A DNA stretch of 33,837 nt from a virus: positions 1 through 33,837 of the IMG/VR virus record IMGVR_UViG_3300038682_000285; one strand, 5' to 3'. The notes beneath the pieces were generated by a model. That model ran no database searches. It saw only the letters and a list, made by a program, of their open reading frames with translations, and had not been told where the DNA came from. The translations under genes were made by a program, and so were the position numbers. This document shows, one piece after another, positions 24,844 to 30,560 of the stretch; the first letter of the stretch is position 1, and every line of letters begins with the position of its first letter.

Positions 24844-25053
24844 AGAAATCTTGATCCCATCAAATGCCTTTTTCGCAACTTCCAGCCCATGTCTGTACCC
24901 GGCTTGCTCTGCATCACGAACTGCACTTTCTATCTGCCTAGCCAAATAAATATCCGGCACTGTCCCATCAAACAGCTTTTCATAGGTATGCCGTGCAAAT
25001 ATTTGAAGTTCGCCTGTTTTAACATAGTGGCTTAATGTTGTTTTCTGGTTCAT
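24838..25053 (-). CDS. Small hypothetical protein on a second integron-type cassette
   Basis: The 71-residue protein (MNQKTTLSHYVKTGELQIF at the start, RQIESAVRDAEQAGYRHG in the middle) is helical and of unknown family. AGGAT lies nine bases upstream of the ATG. Its stop TAA is the complement of TTA at 24838-24840, immediately after the G of the R' core, the same arrangement as for the ASCH gene. The start lies one base before R'' TTATAAC of the next site. The gene thus fills a cassette of about 285 bases in antiparallel orientation. Confidence 0.65.
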   Translation of the reverse strand: MNQKTTLSHYVKTGELQIFARHTYEKLFDGTVPDIYLARQIESAVRDAEQAGYRHGLEVAKKAFDGIKISL

Positions 25054-25129
25054 TTATAACAATCCTATTCACGCAGACGGCTTTACCGCCGTGCTGCTTC
25101 GTTTAAAGTTCTCGCCGCTGGTGTTACTT
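25054..25129 (+). other. Degenerate attC-like site
   Basis: TTATAAC (25054-25060) is the exact reverse complement of the R' core GTTATAA at 24837-24843. ATTC follows at 25067, close to the usual L'' place, and GCAGACGGC pairs with GCCGTGCTGC (one extra G) to form a strong terminal stem. The right side is unclear: GTTACTT at 25123 is the best R' candidate but lacks an L' box at the expected distance. The interval 25054-25160 holds no other convincing gene. Confidence 0.45.
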
Positions 25130-25160
25130 CTTTCATTCGCTCGTCCTCAAAGTTTAATCG

Positions 25161-25268
25161 TTACCAAAAAAAGTAAAAACCAAAACCAAGCATTAGCCAA
25201 AATAAAGTAATCATAAGGAAAGTTTTCCGCCTTTGTTTCATCACTTCGTCATGCTCACTTTTGTTCAT
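25161..25268 (-). CDS. Small single-pass membrane protein, 35 residues
   Basis: A short frame encodes MNKSEHDEVMKQRRK followed by about 18 hydrophobic residues rich in F, L, M and W, then a stop. This is a charged, positive N-terminus and one membrane helix, so the N-terminus should be cytoplasmic. The ATG lies within the end of the upstream gene (14-base overlap) after an AAAAGAG sequence. Phage early operons often carry such small membrane proteins; function unknown. Confidence 0.5.
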   Translation of the reverse strand: MNKSEHDEVMKQRRKTFLMITLFWLMLGFGFYFFW

Positions 25269-25446
25269 GTTTGCGCTCTTTTGATATCAATGCCTCGACA
25301 CGCTCTCCAACATCAATAATATCGTTAATGCTATTCTCAAGAGATAGCGTATGTATTTTATCGTTGATGGTTCTTAACTGTATCAACGCTTCTTTAATGT
25401 TCTGATGTGCGCTCAACAGATAGTGCTCTTGCATATTAAATGACAT
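25255..25446 (-). CDS. Small helical hypothetical protein
   Basis: I place the start at the ATG giving MSFNMQEHYLLSAHQ (63 residues), because ACGGGAGTAAAAACT immediately precedes it; an upstream start would add twelve residues without a ribosome-binding site. The product is helical (NIKEALIQLRTINDKIHTLSLE) with a Lys-rich end. No family recognised. It overlaps the end of the upstream gene by 11 bases. Confidence 0.6.
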   Translation of the reverse strand: MSFNMQEHYLLSAHQNIKEALIQLRTINDKIHTLSLENSINDIIDVGERVEALISKERKHEQK

Positions 25447-25678
25447 AGTTTTTACTCCCGTTTGAATTAAAAAAATCGACACTGACCCGATATTTTTTAA
25501 CGCCCGTTTTCCGATTCTCTTCTACATCAAGAATCCCTGTTCTTACCAGATCAGAAATAATGTAAGGCTGCCTGCTGATGATTAATGCAGGCTGAAAATT
25601 ATTAGTAGCTTTAGCGATAGCACTATCAACAGCCTGGTCATGTAGATGCCCCCACCAGTCGGGTTTTTTATCGGTCAT
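25436..25678 (-). CDS. Hypothetical early protein
   Basis: The 80-residue protein has a WWGHLHDQAVDSAIAKA helix, then PYIISDLVRTGILDVEENRKTGVKKYRVSVDFF, which could be a small winged-helix-like DNA-binding unit: a helix with a T-G-I-L turn followed by two beta strands. That is only a shape impression. GGGA precedes the start, which overlaps the stop of the YopX-like gene by four bases. Confidence 0.6.
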   Translation of the reverse strand: MTDKKPDWWGHLHDQAVDSAIAKATNNFQPALIISRQPYIISDLVRTGILDVEENRKTGVKKYRVSVDFFNSNGSKNYVI

Positions 25679-26238
25679 TTTTTTATTCCCTTGTGAGTAT
25701 TGCCTATTATTAATGCATTAATATACCGCTTTCCATACCCGTATTTTTCAGCCATAGGCTTGTAATAAGATTCAAAATCTTCTGGGTGTTTTGATCCGAA
25801 ACCTGTGCTTATATCAGCTAAGCATTTTCTTGGAACATTCCATGTACCATATTCGCCATAGCCAACTAGACACGCCCACGATCTAGATTTAACCCAATCA
25901 TGTTGCATATCCCAATCTTTGGGATTTTTTACTTGTTTAGCGGAAAGAATATCTACCGTATAAACGCCATCTTCAAAAATAACAGTGGCGTCCCAAATGT
26001 TACCTGTATGACAAGTGTGCGCAGGTGATGAAAAAAACCGAAGTCTATCATTTACAAAAATTAATTCTCCTTGCTTGTCGTACACCCCTGTAGATTCATC
26101 CAAAAATATAGAGTTGCCGCCTTCTTCACGCTTTTCGATTTCTTCAAAAAAAAGACTATTTGATTTAAAATTACAAGAAAAAAATAAATCATCATTGAAC
26201 TTATCATATGCTCTGTATGGTCGAACTGGCGATGTCAT
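25675..26238 (-). CDS. YopX-like phage protein
   Basis: The 187-residue protein begins MTSPVRPYRAYDKFNDDLF, then DESTGVYDKQGELIFVNDRLRFF and GNIWDATVIFEDGVYTVD. 'R-A-x-D ... TG-x-x-D-K-x-G-x-x-I-x-x-x-D' is the YopX family pattern, common in phage early regions. The C-terminal half (residues 100-187) is longer than usual and contains a Trp/Tyr-rich segment. Biochemical role unknown. An AGAGGTGATAT sequence precedes the ATG, which overlaps the RecE-like stop (ATGA). Confidence 0.7.
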   Translation of the reverse strand: MTSPVRPYRAYDKFNDDLFFSCNFKSNSLFFEEIEKREEGGNSIFLDESTGVYDKQGELIFVNDRLRFFSSPAHTCHTGNIWDATVIFEDGVYTVDILSAKQVKNPKDWDMQHDWVKSRSWACLVGYGEYGTWNVPRKCLADISTGFGSKHPEDFESYYKPMAEKYGYGKRYINALIIGNTHKGIKK

Positions 26239-27191
26239 GATATATCACCTCTTAATCCCCATGTCGCAATCTCAAGCGTTCTGATGCTTGGTTCAAAGAG
26301 CGTTGTTTCCCCAGGATATGTAGGCCATTCGTCACGCTCATAGCATTGCTTATATGTGTAGAGATTATCCCGGTACTGAATTCTTCCTACTCGCTTTGCT
26401 TCTTCATTGAGCACGTAGCAAGCGACAGCGTAAGGCGGTTCTTTTTCGACAGCGACAAAAATAAAAGATTGTACGGGTTGACCTACTGCAGACAGTCCAT
26501 CCCGATAGAATGCGTCCTGAACGTGATACCGATATGATGCAGCACTTTTACCAAATCCTGTGAAACTGGCGTCAATTGTCGTCTTAAGATCCACACAGAC
26601 ATTATGTGCATCGTTGATAAAATCAGGTCTGCATTTACAGAGCTTTCTATGCTCTGGATCAATCCAGAATACTGAGTTTTCAGCGCGGCCTTGACCTGGA
26701 TCAAGTAAGATTGACGCAACCGGATCTTTTTTCACTGACTCAGCCATAAAATGAATCCTATCCCAGTCTCCAGGACTCCAGAATTCATTATCTCCAGCTT
26801 TATTACTGATAACAATTTTTCCCTCTGTCTCTTTGTCAAAATCGCTCCACCATTTTATGGATTCAATAGCTTTAGCGCTGGGTTTTGCTGCATTTTGTTG
26901 TGCCGCCGTTGGTTTCCTTGGCGCATCTTTTGGAACAGTGATGTATTCAGTAGGAAATTTATCTGGTTCGAGCACCAGGCAATGAAACGCTGAACCAATA
27001 AGCATAGCGGGTGTTGATGGCTTTGGATGCGCCTTAATTGTCTTGTAATGCAATGGACTTCTGTTGATCAGATCCAATCCAGACTTAGAGATACCAACGC
27101 CACGGTGATAATCCTCGTTGCTGATATCGTCAAATATCCCCAGTTTTGGGCCATCATCATTTTGTACTTTTTCTAACTGTTTATCACTCAT
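26235..27191 (-). CDS. recE: RecE-like 5'-3' exonuclease (PD-(D/E)XK)
   Basis: The protein resembles the C-terminal nuclease of exonuclease VIII. It would resect double-stranded ends to give single strands for RecT, encoded at the other end of this operon. Starting from ATG at 27191 (318 residues), motifs are GISKSGLDLINRSP (helix at the start), GSAFHCLVLEP (His70, Glu75), CRPDFI (Asp190), VDLKT (Asp201, Lys203) and YHVQDAFY (Gln225). These are the active-site residues of the family. A TTG 18 bases upstream would add six residues; TTGAG before the ATG favours the ATG. It is the first gene of the leftward operon. Confidence 0.88.
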   Translation of the reverse strand: MSDKQLEKVQNDDGPKLGIFDDISNEDYHRGVGISKSGLDLINRSPLHYKTIKAHPKPSTPAMLIGSAFHCLVLEPDKFPTEYITVPKDAPRKPTAAQQNAAKPSAKAIESIKWWSDFDKETEGKIVISNKAGDNEFWSPGDWDRIHFMAESVKKDPVASILLDPGQGRAENSVFWIDPEHRKLCKCRPDFINDAHNVCVDLKTTIDASFTGFGKSAASYRYHVQDAFYRDGLSAVGQPVQSFIFVAVEKEPPYAVACYVLNEEAKRVGRIQYRDNLYTYKQCYERDEWPTYPGETTLFEPSIRTLEIATWGLRGDIS

Positions 27192-27203
27192 GTTTTTCTC
27201 AAG

Positions 27204-27232
27204 TTGCAATTAATAACTGAATTAATTAAACT
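27204..27232 (+). promoter_or_regulatory. Candidate rightward early promoter
   Basis: TTGCAA (27204-27209) and TAAACT (27227-27232) are spaced by 17 bases, each matching four of six consensus bases. It points toward the cro-like gene and overlaps the opposing promoter's -10 region, so the two may interfere and be repressed by one operator. TCAAGTTGCAA (27199-27209) and TCAAGTGGCAA (27250-27260) are near-identical direct repeats at the borders of this control region. Confidence 0.4.
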
Positions 27233-27253
27233 CTAGTTTCTGAAATAATTCAA
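27225..27253 (-). promoter_or_regulatory. Candidate leftward early promoter
   Basis: On the minus strand TTGAAT (27253-27248) is followed after 17 bases by TTTAAT (27230-27225), matching four and five of six consensus bases. It would drive the recE-to-recT operon. The short palindrome TTTCTGAAA (27237-27245) lies in the spacer and is a possible operator half. Confidence 0.5.
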
Positions 27254-27262
27254 GTGGCAAAT

Positions 27263-27475
27263 ATGAAAAAATCTGAATTTATTAACCTGTTTGGCTCAAT
27301 TGCTGATGTAGCAAATGCCCTGGGTGTCGTATCATCTGCTGTGTCGCACTGGCCCGAAGACCTGCCCAATAAGACTGCATGCACCCTGATGGGAGCGGCT
27401 ATACAGAACAATCTGGATATTCCGCCAGGCATGCTGAAGAGGTTTCGGGCTGGCAAACTGAACCGGTGGAAATAG
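27263..27475 (+). CDS. cro: Cro-like repressor (P22 Cro family)
   Basis: The 70-residue protein MKKSEFINLFGSIADVANALGVVSSAVSHW has a helix-turn-helix at about residues 11-30 and the 'LG...SAVS.W' signature of P22-type Cro. The ATG at 27263 has AAGTGG five bases upstream; a GTG at 27254 would add three residues and destroy that spacing. It lies first in the rightward operon, next to divergent promoters, so it likely represses one or both. There is no CI-type gene opposite it, unlike a lambdoid switch. Confidence 0.8.
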   Translation: MKKSEFINLFGSIADVANALGVVSSAVSHWPEDLPNKTACTLMGAAIQNNLDIPPGMLKRFRAGKLNRWK

Positions 27476-27477
27476 TG

Positions 27478-27735
27478 ATGGAGTTAGTATCTGATACAAA
27501 AACCTGCATGTTTTGCGGAAAAACAACCAAGCGGAAAATATACAACGGATCAAAAGAGCCAATACAACAATGGACACTTAGAGACTGGTGCGAAGCCCCA
27601 GAATGTGTAAAAAAAGGCCGCGCCTACGCTCTGAAACGATCTGATGTAAAGCCTGGGCCTAAATTGGATGTTAGCGCGAATAATAGCAGGTGGAGAGATA
27701 GCAGCACGATCCATTATTATCGGTCTAGCTGTTGA
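27478..27735 (+). CDS. Small zinc-binding-type protein
   Basis: The likely product is 85 residues from the ATG at 27478, two bases after the cro stop, with GGTGGA upstream (a GTG just before is in frame). It contains CMFCGK near residue 10 and WCEAPEC near residue 38, two Cys pairs that could hold one zinc ion, and a basic C-terminal half. No family recognised; nucleic-acid binding is plausible. A complete attC-like site follows 15 bases after its stop. Confidence 0.65.
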   Translation: MELVSDTKTCMFCGKTTKRKIYNGSKEPIQQWTLRDWCEAPECVKKGRAYALKRSDVKPGPKLDVSANNSRWRDSSTIHYYRSSC

Positions 27736-27750
27736 TTAATGATTAAATCC

Positions 27751-27809
27751 ACCTAACGATTTGTGTTAAGCGAGTGAGTGCGCGAATCCGCTAGAACTGA
27801 TTGTTAGCC
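27751..27809 (+). other. attC-like integron site downstream of the zinc protein
   Basis: R'' ACCTAAC (27751-27757) fits the RYYYAAC consensus perfectly. A TTAAGCGA L''-like stretch lies at 27766-27773, L' TCCGCTAGAA at 27787-27796, and R' GTTAGCC at 27803-27809 fits GTTRRRY except one base. L' starts 16 bases before R'. L''/L' pairing is weaker than in the site at 24781. The rest of the 27736-27911 gap holds a promoter. Confidence 0.55.
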
Positions 27810-27849
27810 TGTATGGTGGAAATTAACTGTAAATAGATGAATTAAAGTA

Positions 27850-27877
27850 TTGTGTTTTAATCTAATAGTGTTATTAT
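27850..27877 (+). promoter_or_regulatory. Candidate promoter within a cassette-like segment
   Basis: TTGTGT (27850-27855) and TATTAT (27872-27877) are 16 bases apart in a very AT-rich stretch, about 35 bases before the ATG of the 55-residue gene. It would give the two small genes downstream their own transcription inside the cassette-like segment. Confidence 0.4.
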
Positions 27878-27911
27878 AGATACATAGACAAACACAACAA
27901 AGGAAAACAAA

Positions 27912-28079
27912 ATGAAAGAATATTATTCAACATACAGCACAACACATGGCTTGAAGTTTTTCAAAGACCTAAAATCCGCGCTGGATCACATGCGGACAGC
28001 AAACGATCATTTCCCAAGAGGCGTAATTTTTCACAAAGAAGACGAAAATGGCAGATCTTTACTGCCTTCCGATCAATGA
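27912..28079 (+). CDS. Small hypothetical protein, 55 residues
   Basis: The frame begins MKEYYSTYSTTHGLKFFKDL and continues with KSALDHMRTANDHF. AAGGAAAACAAA precedes the ATG, a good ribosome-binding site, and the stop overlaps the next start (ATGA). The length, spacing and coupling support a real gene. It resembles small phage or cassette proteins with a short alpha/beta fold; no family recognised. Confidence 0.6.
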   Translation: MKEYYSTYSTTHGLKFFKDLKSALDHMRTANDHFPRGVIFHKEDENGRSLLPSDQ

Positions 28080-28258
28080 AAAAACACAACAGAGGCGGCC
28101 CCAGGGAAGGGGCTGGAAGACCAAAAGGCGCAACAGGGAAGGAATTGAAAAAAGTTTACAGCCTGCGAGCGTACCCTTCGGACGTGTCAAAACTTGAAAT
28201 TAAGCTTCAGAAGTTGCTGGATAAGGCGATAAGACAGCACTTAGAGAATACAGGCTAA
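28076..28258 (+). CDS. Small DNA-binding-type protein with GGPREGAGRPKG motif
   Basis: The 60-residue protein has GGPREGAGRPKGATGK at residues 7-22, an AT-hook-like arm common in small phage and plasmid proteins, followed by a strand-helix-helix segment (KKVYSLRAYPSDVSKLEIKL) like a ribbon-helix-helix fold. It probably binds DNA, perhaps as an autoregulator. Its TAA stop lies inside the R'' core GGCTAAC of the following partial attC-like site. Confidence 0.65.
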   Translation: MKKHNRGGPREGAGRPKGATGKELKKVYSLRAYPSDVSKLEIKLQKLLDKAIRQHLENTG

Positions 28259-28287
28259 CGATTTACATAAGCGGCGCAGTACGCGCC
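28253..28287 (+). other. Left half of an attC-like site
   Basis: R'' GGCTAAC (28253-28259) is the exact reverse complement of R' GTTAGCC at 27803-27809, which marks the other border of the same cassette-like segment. An L''-like ATAAGCGG follows, then GGCGC-AGTAC-GCGCC (28273-28287), a perfect terminal stem. No L' or R' half follows. R'' and its spacer share CTAACGATTT with the site at 27751. Confidence 0.5.
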
Positions 28288-28300
28288 AGAGGATAGCAAC

Positions 28301-28525
28301 ATGAGTGAGCAAAAAACAGAAGCAACGGCCAGCACAGGACGCGAAGCGTCCGACCTTAATGGACTTGTTAACTGTCTGTCGTGCGGATATGCAGGAACAA
28401 TTGATACATATAATCCAACATTTTCATTGTATAGCGATATTAGATGCCCGAAATGTGCCAGTACTAATAATCAACATAATAGTGATTATTTCGATCGGTT
28501 GTCAGCAGCAATGAAAGACAGTTAA
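28301..28525 (+). CDS. Small zinc-ribbon-type protein
   Basis: The 74-residue protein has CLSCGYAG near residue 25 and CPKCAS near residue 50, a classic pair of Cys-X2-Cys knuckles for one zinc ion, with a Tyr/Thr-rich strand region between them. AGAGGA precedes the ATG. Phage proteins of this type are often nucleic-acid-binding. Its stop TAA falls inside the R'' core of the attC-like site downstream, as is frequent for integron cassette genes. Confidence 0.7.
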   Translation: MSEQKTEATASTGREASDLNGLVNCLSCGYAGTIDTYNPTFSLYSDIRCPKCASTNNQHNSDYFDRLSAAMKDS

Positions 28526-28576
28526 CAAGCGTATTCAAGGGTAAAGCATGAACCCCTTGTAATCGCCCTGTTATGA
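28520..28576 (+). other. Complete attC-like integron site after the zinc-ribbon gene
   Basis: R'' AGTTAAC (28520-28526), L'' ATTCAAGGG (28533-28541), a 12-base terminal loop, L' CCCTTGTAAT (28554-28563) and R' GTTATGA (28570-28576). CAAGGG and CCCTTG pair perfectly. L' starts 16 bases before R'. The gene runs in the usual direction relative to the site, with its stop in R''. Confidence 0.6.
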
Positions 28577-28658
28577 TTTTAACCTTGCGCTGATTTGCTG
28601 CAGGGAGTATATTTTTTATTAAGCGCTGTGGAAAGCGCGCAAAACGCTGGAACGCTTC

Positions 28659-28759
28659 AAAATCTCTTTTAGTCAGTCGATCCGTTCCGTTTTTATAGAC
28701 AATCTCAGTCTGTTCCGGCTACGGCTTTCCACCGGATCGACTGAACTAAAGGAGATTTT
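28659..28759 (+). promoter_or_regulatory. Long hairpin enclosing the replication gene's ribosome-binding site
   Basis: The left arm 28659-28684 pairs with the right arm 28733-28759: 11 bp (CAGTCGATCCG with CGGATCGACTG), one bulged A at 28744, then 6 bp (TTTAGT with ACTAAA) and 9 bp (AAAATCTCT with GGAGATTTT, one G-T pair). The Shine-Dalgarno AAAGGAG at 28748-28754 is entirely inside the stem, six bases before the ATG. The loop contains a second AATCTC (28701-28706) that could pair with the same GAGATT. It may control translation or serve as a DNA cruciform at an origin. The upstream stretch 28577-28658 has no gene; TGTGGAAAG at 28627-28635 is an 8-of-9 DnaA-box-like match on the minus strand. 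Confidence 0.7.
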
Positions 28760-28760
28760 T

Positions 28761-29528
28761 ATGAACTTTTACCCTCATCATATTAAAGACTTTAACAACG
28801 CTACCAGGCATTTAACACGTGTTGAACGGAGCGTGTACAGAGATGCAATAGAGCACTACTACGATACAGAGTTAGCGCTAACAAGCGACATCAAGCGCTT
28901 AGAAAAGTTGCTTCTTTGCACTACCGAAGAAGAAAAAAACGCCTTAAATTTGATTTTAGAAGAGTTTTTCGAAGCTACAGAGGAAGGCTTTTATAACGAA
29001 AGATGCAATGAAGAAATCACAAAATACCGCGCCAACGCTAGCGCTAAAGCCAAAGCTGGCATTGCTAGCGCTGAAGCAAGGAGAAGAAAACGAACAGAGC
29101 GTCAACAGAATTTAACAGAGCGTCAACAGAATTTAACAGATGAGCAACAAACCAAGAACCAAGAACCATTAACCAATAAAGATATAAAAGAAAGTAAACC
29201 AAAGAAAAAAAAGATTTTTATCTTACCTGACTGGGTAAACAAGGCAGCATGGAACGAATTTGAAAAACATCGAAGAGATATCAGAAAACCACTCACAGAA
29301 TTGGCAAAGACAAAAGCCGCTAATTGCCTAAACGGTTTTTCCCCGGAAGAGCAACAAGCCGCAATTGATCAAACCATTCAAAATCGGTGGACGGGAATTT
29401 TTCCAAAAAAACTCAACGGAGCAAATTATGAAACTGATAAAAACAGGCAGAACACTGGCAACAACGGATCAGGATCAGGATCAGGACCAGGCCGGGAAGA
29501 AGTTGACTTCAATTCGATGGACTGGTGA
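28761..29528 (+). CDS. Replication initiation-type protein (DUF1376/YdaU-like)
   Basis: The 255-residue protein begins with a DUF1376 domain: FYPHHIKDFNNATRHLTRVE and ERSVYRDAIEHYYDTE in the first 45 residues, then the helix-turn region to about 100. A Gln/Thr-rich linker with a 7-residue duplication (ERQQNLT) and a Lys-rich stretch lead to a C-terminal domain (LPDWVNKAAWNEFEKHR, residues 152-168), which resembles the DNA- or helicase-loader-binding end of YdaU/DnaT-like proteins. Lambda-like phages place such a protein with a P-like loader directly after it, as here. Translation is probably limited by the hairpin over its ribosome-binding site. Confidence 0.82.
   Translation: MNFYPHHIKDFNNATRHLTRVERSVYRDAIEHYYDTELALTSDIKRLEKLLLCTTEEEKNALNLILEEFFEATEEGFYNERCNEEITKYRANASAKAKAGIASAEARRRKRTERQQNLTERQQNLTDEQQTKNQEPLTNKDIKESKPKKKKIFILPDWVNKAAWNEFEKHRRDIRKPLTELAKTKAANCLNGFSPEEQQAAIDQTIQNRWTGIFPKKLNGANYETDKNRQNTGNNGSGSGSGPGREEVDFNSMDW
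29094..29140. repeat. Tandem 21-base repeat, iteron-like, within the replication gene
   Basis: ACAGAGCGTCAACAGAATTTA occurs at 29094-29114 and again, identical, at 29115-29135, followed by a broken third copy (ACAGATGAGCAACA). A purine- and AT-rich stretch (about 29151-29225) follows. Repeats inside the initiator gene next to an AT-rich region are how the lambda origin is built; the same may hold here. Confidence 0.5.
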
Positions 29529-29868
29529 AGAGATCACGCTAAGCCAACAAAACAAAGATTTTATAAACCAGCTTTTCATGCAATTGAAAATAATATTTCC
29601 AGCCTGGAGAAACGCTTTCAAATCGACTGATGAGCTGAACAGAGCAAAACGAGGCTGGGCAGCTGCATTAATCCGCCATGGCAGGACATCACCGAAAATG
29701 ATCAAACGCGCATTGACGCGCTGTGAACTTAGTGATAGTCCATTTTTCCCGAGCATCGGACAATTTATCGCATGGTCACGACCTGGAGCCAACGAGCGCG
29801 ACCTGAGAGTATTTGACCCCTATGGGAACATGATCATCGACGAAGACGGGAAGAGGTGCCACGAATGA
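29428..29868 (+). CDS. Replication protein P-like helicase loader
   Basis: From the ATG at 29428 (CGGAG six bases upstream) the protein has 146 residues. IIFPAWRNAFKSTDELNRAKRGW near residue 55-77 and DSPFFPSIGQFIAWSRP near 103-119 match the replication protein P family, which loads the host DnaB helicase at the phage origin. It is shorter than lambda P (233). Its first 100 bases overlap the upstream gene in another frame: the same GGATCA repeats encode Gly-Ser dipeptides upstream and Asp-Gln dipeptides here. Confidence 0.8.
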   Translation: MKLIKTGRTLATTDQDQDQDQAGKKLTSIRWTGEEITLSQQNKDFINQLFMQLKIIFPAWRNAFKSTDELNRAKRGWAAALIRHGRTSPKMIKRALTRCELSDSPFFPSIGQFIAWSRPGANERDLRVFDPYGNMIIDEDGKRCHE

Positions 29869-30296
29869 GCGACGACGAAATCAGGCCCCCGAAAATCCAG
29901 AACGTGCTGGCAGCTGTCATGATCACACATCGAGAGCGCAATCGAAGATGGCCCCAGATGGCCCCGCATGATCCCTTTGAGTTTGCAGATTGGTGGACCG
30001 GTATCATGGAGCCGCCAAACATACCGTTTGACAACCCGCAGCGTGTGGTGGCCGATAAAAAAATAGGCTGGCATACGCCCTACGACGATAGATTGAAATC
30101 TTACCTGCAAAAGTTTTTAGCGTTCAATCACGCTCAACAGGTTTGGGTTTTGGCAAACGTTAATCGGGGTATCCCGTACCGTGGCGATGACGGGATTATG
30201 TACGCCAGGATTGTCAAAGAGCACGAGACAATGAAAAAAAATCCAGATGAGTACATCGGCAAAGCGTCTGCTGTGCTCGCGGCTTTTAAAAATTAA
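29865..30296 (+). CDS. Hypothetical protein of the replication region
   Basis: I start it at ATG 29865, which overlaps the previous stop (ATGA) and has GAAGAGG upstream, giving 143 residues. It has VLAAVMITHRERNRRWPQM near the start and FADWWTGIMEPPNIPF in the middle, then a helical C-terminus. No family recognised and no catalytic motif seen. Coupling to the P-like gene suggests a part in replication. Confidence 0.6.
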   Translation: MSDDEIRPPKIQNVLAAVMITHRERNRRWPQMAPHDPFEFADWWTGIMEPPNIPFDNPQRVVADKKIGWHTPYDDRLKSYLQKFLAFNHAQQVWVLANVNRGIPYRGDDGIMYARIVKEHETMKKNPDEYIGKASAVLAAFKN

Positions 30297-30334
30297 CCAG
30301 TTTTATCAACGAAAAAAAATCAGGAGTAACGACA

Positions 30335-30556
30335 ATGGCAAAAACAGATATTCAAAAACTTATGATTCGGGAGGACTACGAGCACTTTCATCAGCATTCC
30401 CGATTAATCCCAGAACTGACCGAGCAGCAGGCCTGGGCGGAGTATCAGCAGCGCTGGAGACAAGCGGCAGTCAGTGAACCGAATCCCAACAAACGCACGA
30501 ATTGTGGACGTAGAGCTGCAAATGAATGGATCAGAAGCGCAGCATCAGGGAGGTAG
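30335..30556 (+). CDS. Small helical hypothetical protein
   Basis: The 73-residue protein starts after AGGAGTAACGACA. It is polar and helical (LTEQQAWAEYQQRWRQA, residues 28-44), ending with a basic tail. No family recognised. Four bases separate it from the next gene, whose ribosome-binding site overlaps its last codons. Confidence 0.6.
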   Translation: MAKTDIQKLMIREDYEHFHQHSRLIPELTEQQAWAEYQQRWRQAAVSEPNPNKRTNCGRRAANEWIRSAASGR

Positions 30557-30560
30557 AGCT

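Noticed and set aside
25083-25136. 17-codon minus-strand frame after a GAGGA sequence
   Set aside because: Too short to support and it lies in the arms of the degenerate attC-like site.
25160-25166. GTTACCA as a further attC R' core before the 35-residue gene
   Set aside because: The stop codon matches the TTA pattern, but there is no L' box 16 bases upstream and no complementary R'' beyond the gene.
28554-28590. Rho-independent terminator after the zinc-ribbon gene
   Set aside because: CAAGGG/CCCTTG forms a stem but no T run follows; the attC-type box order explains it better.
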